Source: Arthrobacter sp. Leaf234 (GTDB taxonomy: Bacteria; Actinomycetota; Actinomycetes; Actinomycetales; Micrococcaceae). From it: DNA of 64,000 bases. This document shows, piece by piece, positions 7,164 to 15,944 of the stretch. Position numbers and translations under genes: made by a program. Position 1 is the stretch's first letter; each line of letters begins with the position of its first letter. The notes under the pieces are model-generated. The model saw only the letters and a program-made list of their open reading frames with translations, was not told the origin of the DNA and ran no database searches. The DNA lies in assembly GCF_001422665.1 (NCBI RefSeq), contig NZ_LMLU01000005.1:186001-250000 (forward strand). Reading direction: 5' to 3'.

Positions 7164-9035
7164 ATGGCCCAGCTGATCGAGACCGCCACCTCGGAGCTCA
7201 CCGCGGTGGACGTGGACGTGGTGACGCTCGACCTCATCGAGAACGCGCTCCGCAGTGCCCGCTACGAGATGGACGAGACCCTCTTCCGCACCGCGCTCTC
7301 CCCGGGCATCCGCGAGCAGCACGACGAGTTCCCGCTCATCGCCGACCCCGAGGGCAAGATGATCGTGGGACAGTTCGGGCTCTCCATCCCCGACTTCCTG
7401 GCGAACTTCAGCGGCACCATCGAGGAGGGGGACGTCCTCATGACGTCGGACCCCTACTCGTGCGGGGCGGCGATCAGCCACGCGAACGACTGGCTCGTGG
7501 TCATGCCCATCTTTTTCGAGGGGCGGATCGTCGGGTGGGCGTCGCAGTTCGGGCACATGACCGACGTCGGCGGGAAGACGCCCGCGTCCATGCCGACGGA
7601 CGCGCGGACCATCTTCGAGGAGGGCGTGATCATCCCGCCCTTCAAGCTGTACCGGAAGGGCGAGCGGGACGACACGGCGCTCGGCATCATCCTCAACCAG
7701 GTGCGGAAGCCGGACTGGAACCGGGCGGACCTGAACGGGATCGTCGCGGCGTGCCGGACGGCGTCGCGCCGGGTGCAGGAGATGTGCGTGCGGTTCGGGG
7801 TGGACACGTACACCTCCGCACTGAACGCCCTGCTGGACCGGAACTACCGGGCCATGAAGGCTCTGCTGGCGCTGGTGTTCGAGGAGGGCAAGCCGCTCTC
7901 CTTCACCGACTACATCGACGACGACGGCCGCGGCTACGGTCCGTACGAGCTGACGATGACCATCACGCGAACCGGCGACAAGGTGCTGATCGACCTCACC
8001 GGCAGCGCCCCGCAGGCGCAGGGGCCCATCAACTACTACATCAACGAGAACCTGATCCGGATGTTCTTCGGCATCTACATGATCACCGTCGCGGACCCGC
8101 AGATCCTGTGGAACGACGGCTTCTACCCGCTCGTGGACGTGGAGATCCCGGAGAACTCGTTCTGGAAGCCGGCCTACCCGGCGGCGCTCAACGGCCGCAA
8201 CCACGGCATCGGCCGCCTGTTCGACCTCTTCGGCGGGCTCCTCGGCCAGGCCAACCCGGACCTGCTGAACGCCGCCGGCTTCTCCTCATCACCGCACTTC
8301 ATGTACTCGGGGAACTACAGCGAGGGCGAGCGGAAGGGGGAGTGGTTCCAGCTCTACTCGATCGGGTTCGGCGGGATCCCCGGCCGTCCCGTGGGCGACG
8401 GTCCCGACGGCCACTCGCTCTGGCCCTCGTTCGTCAACATCCCCTGCGAGTACCTCGAGAGCTACTACCCGCTCATCATCGACCGCTGGGAGACCATCCC
8501 GGACAGCGGCGGGGCGGGCCTGCACCGCGGCGGCAACGGCGTCGACGTCGCCTACCGGTTCCTCGAGGCCGGCACCATCGCCATCCACGACGACCGCTGG
8601 CTCACCTACCCGTGGGGCGTGAAGGGCGGCGAGCCCGGCGCGCGCGGGACCAAGTGGATCGACCGGGCGGACGGCACCCGCGTGGTGCTCGCGTCCAAGG
8701 TGCACGACGTCGCCGTCGGCACGGACGACGTCCTCCACTTCGTGACATGGGGCGGCGGCGGCTGGGGCGACCCGCTGGCCCGCGATCCGGAACTCGTGTG
8801 CAAGGAGGTACGGCGCGGCCTCGTCACGCGGGCCGGTGCCCGCACCTACGGAGTGGTGTGCGACGACGACGGCGACCTCGATGCTGCTGCCACGTCCTCG
8901 CTGCGCGCCTCGATGCGCGAGGGTCGTGAGGAGCCGCTGCCGCTGTTCAACCGGGGCGATTCCATGGAGAACCTCCTGGCCAACAGCCTTGCCGAGACCG
9001 GGCTGCCGGCACCGACCCCACCGCTGGCGGTGTAG
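7164..9035 (+). CDS. hyuB: Hydantoinase/oxoprolinase family subunit B
   Basis: 623 residues, the usual size for HyuB. It begins MAQLIETATSELTAVDVDVVTLDLIENALRSA and has the conserved early segment SPGIREQHDEFPL, then SDPYSCGAAISHANDW and GHMTDVGGKTPASMP, where metal-binding histidines of the family lie. It ends with GGGGWGDPLARDPE, the common C-terminal signature. It pairs with HyuA as the catalytic partner. Its stop overlaps the GTG of the next gene (TAGTG), so the three genes are probably one translationally coupled unit. Confidence 0.87.
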   Translation: MAQLIETATSELTAVDVDVVTLDLIENALRSARYEMDETLFRTALSPGIREQHDEFPLIADPEGKMIVGQFGLSIPDFLANFSGTIEEGDVLMTSDPYSCGAAISHANDWLVVMPIFFEGRIVGWASQFGHMTDVGGKTPASMPTDARTIFEEGVIIPPFKLYRKGERDDTALGIILNQVRKPDWNRADLNGIVAACRTASRRVQEMCVRFGVDTYTSALNALLDRNYRAMKALLALVFEEGKPLSFTDYIDDDGRGYGPYELTMTITRTGDKVLIDLTGSAPQAQGPINYYINENLIRMFFGIYMITVADPQILWNDGFYPLVDVEIPENSFWKPAYPAALNGRNHGIGRLFDLFGGLLGQANPDLLNAAGFSSSPHFMYSGNYSEGERKGEWFQLYSIGFGGIPGRPVGDGPDGHSLWPSFVNIPCEYLESYYPLIIDRWETIPDSGGAGLHRGGNGVDVAYRFLEAGTIAIHDDRWLTYPWGVKGGEPGARGTKWIDRADGTRVVLASKVHDVAVGTDDVLHFVTWGGGGWGDPLARDPELVCKEVRRGLVTRAGARTYGVVCDDDGDLDAAATSSLRASMREGREEPLPLFNRGDSMENLLANSLAETGLPAPTPPLAV

Positions 9036-9808
9036 TGGCTGCTGCAGCCGACCCTTCCGGTTCCACGCCTGCGGGGTCCGGGGAGTCGCCGCCGTCGGGC
9101 TCGCTCTCGGGGTCACCCGCTGCGGGGGCCGGCGATGTATCGTCCGCCGGGTCGTCCGCCGGGTCGTCCGCCGGGTCGTCCGCCGGGTCGTCCTCCGGGT
9201 CGTCCTCCGGGTTCTCCTCCGGCTTCGACGGGACGCTGACGCCGGGGCCGCGCCGCGCGGTCATCGCCGTCGACCTCATGCGGGCCTACTTCGACGACGC
9301 CAGTCCGCTGTGCCTGCCGTCGTCGTCGTGCCTCCACGGAGCCGCAGCCGTCCTGGCAGCCGCACGCGCGGCCGGGTATCCCGTCTTCCACACGGTGGTG
9401 CGCTTCGACGACGCCGCGCACGGGGGAGTGTTCCTCCGGAAGGTGCCCGCTCTGCATCTGCTCATCCGGCCGGCGCCGGACGGGGTGCCGCCCCTGGGCG
9501 AGCTCATGCCCGGGGTCGCGCCGATCGAGGGGGAGACGGTGCTGGTCAAGCAGTCGGCCAGCGCCTTCTTCGGCACCGACCTGGCAGCGCTCCTCCACGA
9601 GGCAGGGGTGGACACCGTCATCATCATCGGCGTCAGCACGAGCGGCTGTGTCCGGGCGACGGCGGTCGATGCGATCCAGCACGACTTCGTGCCGATCGTC
9701 GTCCGCGATGCCGTCGGCGACCGGGACGACGCGGTGCAGCGGGCCACACTGTACGACCTGCAGGCCAAGTACGCCGAAGTGGTGGGCCTCGACGAGCTCA
9801 CCTGGTGA
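9035..9808 (+). CDS. Isochorismatase-fold amidohydrolase (N-carbamoylsarcosine amidase-like)
   Basis: 257 residues. From about residue 70 it is a cysteine hydrolase of the isochorismatase superfamily with the triad Asp80 (AVIAVDLMRAYF), Lys172 (VLVKQSASAF) and Cys205 (VSTSGCVRATAVDA). The arrangement matches N-carbamoylsarcosine amidohydrolase, the Arthrobacter enzyme that follows ATP-dependent N-methylhydantoinase in creatinine breakdown and yields sarcosine, ammonia and CO2. That fits its position behind hyuAB. The first 65 residues are a low-complexity Ser/Gly/Ala tract from a 12-bp tandem repeat. The GTG start overlapping the hyuB stop has no clear Shine-Dalgarno, so a later start is possible. 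Confidence 0.75.
   Translation: MAAAADPSGSTPAGSGESPPSGSLSGSPAAGAGDVSSAGSSAGSSAGSSAGSSSGSSSGFSSGFDGTLTPGPRRAVIAVDLMRAYFDDASPLCLPSSSCLHGAAAVLAAARAAGYPVFHTVVRFDDAAHGGVFLRKVPALHLLIRPAPDGVPPLGELMPGVAPIEGETVLVKQSASAFFGTDLAALLHEAGVDTVIIIGVSTSGCVRATAVDAIQHDFVPIVVRDAVGDRDDAVQRATLYDLQAKYAEVVGLDELTW
9141..9224 (+). repeat. 12-bp tandem repeat inside the amidohydrolase gene
   Basis: Six units of CGTCCGCCGGGT / CGTCCTCCGGGT plus a degenerate seventh, in frame, encoding SSAG four times, SSSG twice and FSSG. The unit length keeps the frame, so copy number can vary without breaking the gene. Confidence 0.85.
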
Positions 9809-9818
9809 GGCGGCTCTC

Positions 9819-9839
9819 CCCGGCCGGTCACTGCGGCCG
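9819..9839. terminator. Convergent hairpin terminator
   Basis: Stem CCGGCCG / CGGCCGG with a 7-base loop between the rightward amidohydrolase (stop at 9808) and the leftward membrane enzyme (stop at 9862). Confidence 0.55.
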
Positions 9840-9861
9840 GCAGGTCAGCGGGACCCCAGGA

Positions 9862-11415
9862 TCAGGACGTGCCCTCGGCCGCCCACGCCCTCGCGTAGAA
9901 CGGGAGCGAGAGCGAATCCAGGAGGATGTCGTAGGCCTTCGGAGCGAGGGCCTGGGACGAGTTCGCCGGGATCTCCGGTGTGAAGACCGAGACGCCGAGC
10001 CCGGCCGCACCGTCCTGCAGGGTCAGCCCGGCGGCCTCCAGGAGCGTCGGGTACAGGCTGAACTGGTCCGCGTTCTGGCGCAGCGGGACGGGCCCGCTGC
10101 CGCCCGGGATCCAGATGCGGTTGAAGATGGAGCGGGTGGGATTGCCGTCCAGCTGCTCGTGCAGCGGATCGGTGGGGGGTGATCGCCGGAGGTGGTCGCC
10201 CACGATCACCACGGCGGTGTCCTCGAGATAGCCCTGGTCCCTCATGTGGTTCACGAGCCCTGCCACCTGGGCCACGGAGCACGAGTTCACGGAGAGCACG
10301 TCGATCTCGGTGTCGACCTGGCAGTAGTCGTAGATGTGGGACGGCTCGTGGGTGTCGAGCGTCAGCATCGAGAGGTTGAATCGCTGTCCGGTCCGTTCCG
10401 ACTCGGCGTGCAGCCGGTCGACCTCCAGCTTGGCCTGGTTCATGAGGCTGCCGTCGCTCAGCCCCCAGTCCTCGCGGAAGGCCTCGGGCGGTTCGTCGGA
10501 GGCACGCCAGTCGTTGAGGTCCTTCACGTCGGTGTAGCCGTGCGTCCGGAGGTAGGTCCCCTTGCCGGCGAACGCGGCGTTGGCGCCGGTCAGGAACACG
10601 CTGGTGTAGCCGTGATCCTTCAGCACATCGCCCGAGCAGGTCAGGCCGCCGAGATAGGTGGGGGTGTCGGTGCCGAGGTCGTTGGTCAGGGGCTCGCTCG
10701 CGGCGGCGCCGGTGGCCTTCAGCGGTACCCCGCACTCGGACGCGACGATGCCGGACATGGTCCATCCGCCACCGCGGTACTGCCGGAGGGATCCGGTGTT
10801 CACCCAGCCCTCGGACGGCTGGGTCACCTCCTTGATGGGAGCGAAGGCGTCCTTCTCGAACAACCGCTCGTCCTCGAGCGTGGCCTCTCCCGATTCGAGG
10901 TAGACGACTACGAGGTTCCGCGCATTCTCGTCACTGGTGACGACCGGCTCCACGTAGTAGTCGCCGAGGTCGGCGTCGGAGTTGGCCGCAGCGATGTAGT
11001 CGGCCACGCCCACGGTGTTGGCGAACGCCGTCGTACCGCTCACGACGACGACCCCCACCAGGGCGACGGCCAAAGCCCGGGTCCTGGCGGCGGACGCCGC
11101 CCGGCGCATGTGGCGACCGGGCAGATCACGGGGGTGGCGCCACCGGTAGTGCAGGAATCCTATGGCCGCGCTGATCAGGATGGGGGCGACACCGATGCCG
11201 AAGATCCCTATCCAGACGATGGAACCGCCACCGCCCTCGGTCTCCACGGACACGAGGTTGAGCATCATCTGGCTGACGGAGATGTCGCCCCAGTAGTGGC
11301 GGATGCCGAGGCCGGCGATCAGCAGCACGAGGCCCGCCCACAGCAGGAGGTAGAGCAGCGCGTAGGCCAGGGCAACAGCGATCGGTCGGGCCGACTGTCG
11401 AATGCTCCAGGACAT
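9862..11415 (-). CDS. LTA synthase-like membrane phosphoglycerol/phosphoethanolamine transferase (copy 1)
   Basis: 517 residues. Membrane helices lie at about 12-36, 66-90 and 113-130, followed by a large extracellular sulfatase-fold domain. Residues that match the LtaS/OpgB active site are Glu174 (VYLESGE), Thr219 (GGGWTM, the nucleophile position), His356 (LDTHEP) and Asp407-His408 (VGDHLRR). Such enzymes transfer phosphoglycerol or a similar group from a lipid to surface polymers. It has a tandem paralogue at 11615-13168 with the same architecture and long identical stretches. The 199-bp gap between them should hold its own promoter. The acceptor in this organism is unknown. Confidence 0.8.
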   Translation of the reverse strand: MSWSIRQSARPIAVALAYALLYLLLWAGLVLLIAGLGIRHYWGDISVSQMMLNLVSVETEGGGGSIVWIGIFGIGVAPILISAAIGFLHYRWRHPRDLPGRHMRRAASAARTRALAVALVGVVVVSGTTAFANTVGVADYIAAANSDADLGDYYVEPVVTSDENARNLVVVYLESGEATLEDERLFEKDAFAPIKEVTQPSEGWVNTGSLRQYRGGGWTMSGIVASECGVPLKATGAAASEPLTNDLGTDTPTYLGGLTCSGDVLKDHGYTSVFLTGANAAFAGKGTYLRTHGYTDVKDLNDWRASDEPPEAFREDWGLSDGSLMNQAKLEVDRLHAESERTGQRFNLSMLTLDTHEPSHIYDYCQVDTEIDVLSVNSCSVAQVAGLVNHMRDQGYLEDTAVVIVGDHLRRSPPTDPLHEQLDGNPTRSIFNRIWIPGGSGPVPLRQNADQFSLYPTLLEAAGLTLQDGAAGLGVSVFTPEIPANSSQALAPKAYDILLDSLSLPFYARAWAAEGTS

Positions 11416-11614
11416 CGCTCCACCTCCTCTTCAACATGTCCGCGGACGTCGGCTCGCCACAGTGGCAGAACTCTCGGGGGACCATCGGATCCTAGTGGCG
11501 CTGCGTCGTTCGTTCAACAACCGTTCGAGTGTCGTTAATCATCTGTTAGCTCCGCAGGTGACACGAAGGCATCCGGTGCGCAGCCATCCGGACTGTCCCG
11601 CCACGGGAGCGTGC

Positions 11615-13168
11615 CTACGGTGCCACAGCTTCGTCCGCCCACGCGTCGGAGTAGAAGGACGGCGAGTTCGAATTCAGGAGCTCGGCGTAGAAGTTGTCGT
11701 CCAGCGCCTGCGCGGAATCCACCGGGATGTCCGGCGAGAAGGCCGAGACGCCGACGCCGGCCTCGCGGTCCTGGAGCGTCAGGCCCGTGGCCTCGAGCAT
11801 CGTCGGGTAGAGGTTCAGCTGGTCGATGCCGGAGCGCGGTGTGAGCTCGGCGCCGCCCGGGATCCAGATGCGGTTGAAGACGGTGCGGTTCTCGTGGTGG
11901 TCCAGCTGCTCGTGGAAGGCGTCGCCGGCGCTCATGTGCTTGAGGTGGTCGCCCATGATCACCACGGCGGTGTCCTCGAGGTAGCCCTGTTCCTCCATGT
12001 GGTCGACGAAGCCGGCCACCAGCTCCATGGAGCAGGCGAACACTGAGGTGACCTCCTGCTCGGTGTCGACCGAGCAGTAGTCGTACACGTGGACCGGTTC
12101 ATGGGTGTCGAGCGTCAGGACGGAGAGGTTGAACGGCTGGCCCGTCTGCTTCGACTCCGCATGCAGCGAATCGAGCTCCTCGCGGGCGTTGGCGAGCAGG
12201 CGCTCGTCGCTGAGGCCCCAGTCGGGGCGGAAGTCCGAGGTGGATTCGCCGACGGCGCGCCATTGGGCGAGGCCCTTGATCGAGGAGTAGCCGTGGCCCC
12301 GGAGGAAGGTGTCCTTCGCGGCGAACGAGGAGTTCGCGCCGCCCAGGAAGGTGCTGGTGTAACCGTGCTCGCCCAGGACGTCGCCGAGGCAGGTGGCGCC
12401 GCCGAGGTAGGTGTCGACGTCGCTCTCCGGCACGGCGGCGCGGCCGCTGCTCTCGTCCGACGCGCTGCCACCCTTGAGGGGGATACCGCACTGGGTCCCG
12501 ACGAGGCCGGCCATGGTCCAGCCGCCGCCCTGGTACTGCTGGAGGTCCTCGATGGTCTGCCACCCGTCGGCGGCCTGCGTGACGTCCTTCAGCGGCGCGA
12601 AGGCGTCCTTCTCGAAGAGCTGGTCGTCGGCGAGGGTCTGCTCACCGGACTCGAGGTAGATCAGGACGAGGTTCCGCTTGTCCTCGTCGCTGGTGACGAC
12701 GGGCTCGGCGTGGAAGTCCTGGATGTCCCAGTCGGAGGTCGACGCCCGGATGTAGTCGGCGACGCCCACGGTCGTGGAGAACGCCGTCGTGCCGCCGACG
12801 ACGACGGCCGCCACCAGTGCGGTGGACACGGCGCGCTTGACGAGGGGCCCGCGGGACGGGCGTCCGCCGTCGTCCGCCTGGCGGCGCTTCCGACGCCGGA
12901 GGAACTGGACGAGCGCGATGCTGCCGGTGATGAGGAGGGGCGCGACGCCGATGGCGAGGATGCCCCTCCACAGGAAGTCACCGCCGCCATCCGTCTCGAC
13001 GGAGACGAGGTTGAGGCGCATCTGGCCCACGGAGATCTCGCCCCAGTAGTAACGGATGCCGGCGGCGGCGATGAGGAGGGTGAGGCCGGCCCAGATGAGC
13101 AGGTAGACCAGCAGCCGTCCGACGACGACGCCGACCCGTCGGGTCACGCCGGGGATTCGGGACTGCAT
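11615..13168 (-). CDS. LTA synthase-like membrane transferase (copy 2)
   Basis: 517 residues, the same length as its neighbour at 9862-11415 and collinear with it. It has N-terminal helices, then LIYLESGEQT (metal Glu), GGGWTMAG (nucleophile Thr), LDTHEPVH, and IMGDHLKH (metal Asp-His). All catalytic positions are kept, so both copies are probably active. They may differ in acceptor or in growth condition. The tandem pair indicates an old gene duplication. A region of about 200 bp upstream (13169-13377) carries the promoter and a 13-bp direct repeat (GTCGACGGCGTCG at 13341 and 13360). Confidence 0.8.
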   Translation of the reverse strand: MQSRIPGVTRRVGVVVGRLLVYLLIWAGLTLLIAAAGIRYYWGEISVGQMRLNLVSVETDGGGDFLWRGILAIGVAPLLITGSIALVQFLRRRKRRQADDGGRPSRGPLVKRAVSTALVAAVVVGGTTAFSTTVGVADYIRASTSDWDIQDFHAEPVVTSDEDKRNLVLIYLESGEQTLADDQLFEKDAFAPLKDVTQAADGWQTIEDLQQYQGGGWTMAGLVGTQCGIPLKGGSASDESSGRAAVPESDVDTYLGGATCLGDVLGEHGYTSTFLGGANSSFAAKDTFLRGHGYSSIKGLAQWRAVGESTSDFRPDWGLSDERLLANAREELDSLHAESKQTGQPFNLSVLTLDTHEPVHVYDYCSVDTEQEVTSVFACSMELVAGFVDHMEEQGYLEDTAVVIMGDHLKHMSAGDAFHEQLDHHENRTVFNRIWIPGGAELTPRSGIDQLNLYPTMLEATGLTLQDREAGVGVSAFSPDIPVDSAQALDDNFYAELLNSNSPSFYSDAWADEAVAP

Positions 13169-13377
13169 GGCAACACCTCACGTTCCAACCATCAGGTGCC
13201 TGCCGGGCACCACTGACGTCCGACCTTTCGCAAAGGGTGGACAAGACTAGTGCCCTAGGGTACCCGTTCAACCTTGGTTCATCCTGTGTTCACGGGTTCG
13301 GTGGTATAACCGGTGCCCGAAGTGGAAGCGGGATCGTCAGGTCGACGGCGTCGAATCGAGTCGACGGCGTCGCCCGA

Positions 13378-14175
13378 TCAGGCGTAGAGGTCCGGGCGGC
13401 GGCAGGTCAGGTAGGTGTTGAGCTCCCGGGCGCGGAGGACCTCGGCCCGGGACACCTCGGCGATCAGGAGTTCGTCACCCTGCCCGGCGAGGCCCAGGAA
13501 GGTGCCGTACGGACTGGTGATGCAGCTCATCCCGGTGAAGTCCGGAGCGGTGTGGTTGGCGTAGGCGATGTAGAGGCCGTTCTCGAGGGACCGCGCCGGC
13601 ACCAGGAGGGTCGAGATGCGCTCGGCGTTGTAGGTGGCGTGTGCGGGGCGATTGCCGACGTCGCCCGTGGCCGGGACCGCCGTCGGGATGAGGAGGAGAT
13701 CGGCACCACGCTGCGCGGTGTTCCGTGCGTACTCCGGGAACTCGATGTCGTAGCAGATGCCGAGGGACACCGTCAGGCCCAGGAGGGGCACGAGTTCCGG
13801 GATGTCACTTCCCGGGAGGAAGGCCGACTGTTCCTCGGCGCCGAAGAGGTGCGCCTTCCGGTAGCGGGTGAGTTCGGCTCCGCGGTGGTCGAACAGGGAG
13901 GCGCTGATGTACCGACCATGCGCTGTGGCGTCGACGGTCGAACCGACGACGGCGATGCCGCGGCGCTGCGCAATGGACGAGAGCCCAGCGCGGATGCTCG
14001 GCCCGTCCGAATCGGCCACGCGCTCGGGGGCGTAACCCGTGGCGAACAGTTCCGGGGTGACGAGGATCTGGACCCCCTGCCCGGCAGCCCGTTCGGCGGC
14101 GCCGTCGATGCGGCGCAGATTCTCCTCGACGGCACCGGCGGTCCCGGTGGCCTGCAGTACTGCCAGAACCGGCAT
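13378..14175 (-). CDS. Nitrilase-superfamily carbon-nitrogen hydrolase
   Basis: 265 residues from the ATG of MPVLAVLQ, preceded by GGAGGG; the longer frame upstream lacks a ribosome site. The Glu-Lys-Cys triad is visible: Glu in LVTPELFATGY, Lys in RYRKAHLFG, Cys in LGICYDIEFPEY. This layout is that of amidases and carbamoylases of the superfamily. It is divergent from the small-protein/NCS1 permease/dehydrogenase operon, sharing a 135-bp promoter region, so an imported amide or carbamoyl compound is a reasonable substrate. I cannot tell an amidase from an N-carbamoyl hydrolase by sequence alone. Confidence 0.8.
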   Translation of the reverse strand: MPVLAVLQATGTAGAVEENLRRIDGAAERAAGQGVQILVTPELFATGYAPERVADSDGPSIRAGLSSIAQRRGIAVVGSTVDATAHGRYISASLFDHRGAELTRYRKAHLFGAEEQSAFLPGSDIPELVPLLGLTVSLGICYDIEFPEYARNTAQRGADLLLIPTAVPATGDVGNRPAHATYNAERISTLLVPARSLENGLYIAYANHTAPDFTGMSCITSPYGTFLGLAGQGDELLIAEVSRAEVLRARELNTYLTCRRPDLYA

Positions 14176-14310
14176 GATCCGTCCCTCCGGGTACCGCCCC
14201 GGACCTGTGGTGCACGCCACATGATCCGGGACAAAACCATTGACAGCCCTCATGATAGGCACAACTATTGAGCCGAACCGAATGACATTCGATTATTGGA
14301 GGCGGTATCA

Positions 14311-14484
14311 ATGGACTCAGCAGATGCGGTGCCCGAGGACGGTTTGCACCGTCGGCTCACCGAGATCTCGCACGAGGAGCAGGGGCACCCCTCCCGCGCC
14401 GCGCTCTCGGCGAAGGACCTCGTCCTCTACATCGCGGTGACCCTCGGGATCACCGCGATCGGCTTCCTGGTCCTCGCGCTGTGA
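14311..14484 (+). CDS. Small membrane protein coupled to an NCS1 permease
   Basis: 57 residues: a charged, soluble first half (MDSADAVPEDGLHRRLTEIS…) and one hydrophobic helix at about 34-57 (KDLVLYIAVTLGITAIGFLVL) ending the protein. A GGAGG Shine-Dalgarno lies nine bases before the ATG. The stop overlaps the GTG start of the permease (GTGA at 14481-14484), so the two are translated together. It may be a regulatory or stabilising subunit of the permease. I do not recognise a named family. Confidence 0.7.
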   Translation: MDSADAVPEDGLHRRLTEISHEEQGHPSRAALSAKDLVLYIAVTLGITAIGFLVLAL

Positions 14485-15944
14485 GCGGCAGCACCAGCAG
14501 GGACGGGGCTGTGGAGGCGGACACTTCCAGTGGATCGCTCGGGTCGCTTCCGCTGCTGCGGAAGGAGCGAATCTGGAACGGCGCCGATTTCACCGGCGTG
14601 AACATCAGCCTCGCCATCGCGACGTGGGCGTTCCTCGTGGGCGGGTCGACGGCGCTGCTCGTCGGCTTCCAGCAGGGCATCGCGGCGATGGTCATCGGCA
14701 ACGCGATCGGGCTGGGCTTCATGGTCCTCGCGAGCGTCGTCGCCAGCCAGCGCTACGGCGTGGAGCAGTACACGATCCTCCGGCCGGTCTTCGGGATCGT
14801 CGGCGTGGGCATCCTGGTCTTCACCGTCATCCTCATCACCGAGATGGGCTGGTCTTCACTGCTGGCCATCATGGTGGGCCGAGCGGTCACCCAGGTGTCC
14901 AATTCGGCGTTCGGCACCGGCTTCGACCCCGAGAGCCTGATGGTCACGTTCTTCGCGCTCGTCGCCATCGCCGTGTCCTGGTGGATCCTGTCGCGCGGCC
15001 CCGTGACGATCGGCCGGTTCAACAAGTTCATCGCGCCGGGCCTGATCGTCGTGACCGTCTTCCTGATGATCTTCCTCGTCCTCAACACCTCCTGGGACAC
15101 GCTGCTCACCGCCGCCCCGCTCGCCCCGTTCGAGGACGACCGCCTCAACTTCGCCCTCGCCGTGGAGTTCAATGCCGGCGTCGGCGTCTCCTGGTACCCC
15201 GTCATGGGTTCGCTCGCCCGGCTGACCAAGACCCCTAAAGCAGCCCTCTGGCCCTCCTACCTCGGGCTGCTCGGCGCCACGCTGATCGCGCAGGTCGTGG
15301 GGATGGCCGCAGCACTGACCCTCGGGGACTCGGACCCGACCGTCTGGATGCTGCCCTTCGGCGGACCCGTGCTCGGGGCGTTCATCCTGCTCTTCATCGC
15401 GTTCGCCAACATCACCAGTACGTCGTCGATCGTCTACTCGACCGTCCTCGCCATCCGGCAAGCCAGCGGCAACCTGCTCTCACGGGTCCGGTGGGCGTGG
15501 CTCTGTGCCGCGTTCTTCGTGCTGCCGGCCATCCTCGCCTTCTTCCCGGGATTCATGTACCAGCGGTTCATGACCTTCGTGACGCTCAGCGGAGCCTTCC
15601 TCGCGCCCATGTGCGGTGCGATCATCGCCGACTACTTCCTGCTGCGCCGCCAACGGGTGGCGCTCGAGGATCTCTACCGGCACCGCGAGCAGAGCGCCTA
15701 CCACTTCTCCGGTGGGATCAACTGGGCAGGGCTCGGGGCCGTCGTCGTCGGTGCTGCCTTCTACCTCGTGATCTACAACCCGGTCACCCTCACCACACTG
15801 CCCGTCTTCAGCTACATCACGGCGTCGCTTCCTTCCGCGATCGTCGGTGCGCTGGTCTACCTCGTGCTCGCGCGCGTCCTGTACGTGGGCCGCGGCGTCG
15901 GCGACTACGCTCCCACCACCACGAAAGTCGAGGGCCGTTCATGA
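14481..15944 (+). CDS. NCS1 family permease (nucleobase/hydantoin/allantoin type)
   Basis: 487 residues with about twelve membrane helices. NCS1 landmarks are the N-terminal ERIWNGADFTGVNISLAIATWAF segment, the QRYGVEQYTILRPVFG loop, and the later ADYFLLRRQRVALEDLYR. Family members such as Mhp1 and cytosine, purine and allantoin carriers import small ring compounds with Na+ or H+. The gene lies between a micro membrane protein (overlap 4 bp) and a dehydrogenase (ATGA overlap), forming a three-gene operon. Neighbouring amidohydrolases suggest a ureide, hydantoin or amide substrate, which is inference. Confidence 0.85.
   Translation: MSGSTSRDGAVEADTSSGSLGSLPLLRKERIWNGADFTGVNISLAIATWAFLVGGSTALLVGFQQGIAAMVIGNAIGLGFMVLASVVASQRYGVEQYTILRPVFGIVGVGILVFTVILITEMGWSSLLAIMVGRAVTQVSNSAFGTGFDPESLMVTFFALVAIAVSWWILSRGPVTIGRFNKFIAPGLIVVTVFLMIFLVLNTSWDTLLTAAPLAPFEDDRLNFALAVEFNAGVGVSWYPVMGSLARLTKTPKAALWPSYLGLLGATLIAQVVGMAAALTLGDSDPTVWMLPFGGPVLGAFILLFIAFANITSTSSIVYSTVLAIRQASGNLLSRVRWAWLCAAFFVLPAILAFFPGFMYQRFMTFVTLSGAFLAPMCGAIIADYFLLRRQRVALEDLYRHREQSAYHFSGGINWAGLGAVVVGAAFYLVIYNPVTLTTLPVFSYITASLPSAIVGALVYLVLARVLYVGRGVGDYAPTTTKVEGRS

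Noticed and set aside
5508-8204. 898-codon leftward open frame opposite hyuA and hyuB
   Set aside because: It lies antisense to two well-conserved genes, and its sequence is a low-complexity Arg/Val/Asp-rich mix typical of antisense frames in high-GC DNA.
9141-9224. Tandem 12-bp units as a CRISPR-like array
   Set aside because: No spacers, unit too short, and the array is an in-frame part of a coding region.
13341-13372. 13-bp direct repeat GTCGACGGCGTCG as an operator
   Set aside because: It lies at the 3' end of the nitrilase-family gene rather than at a clear promoter, and its sequence is common-looking in high-GC DNA.
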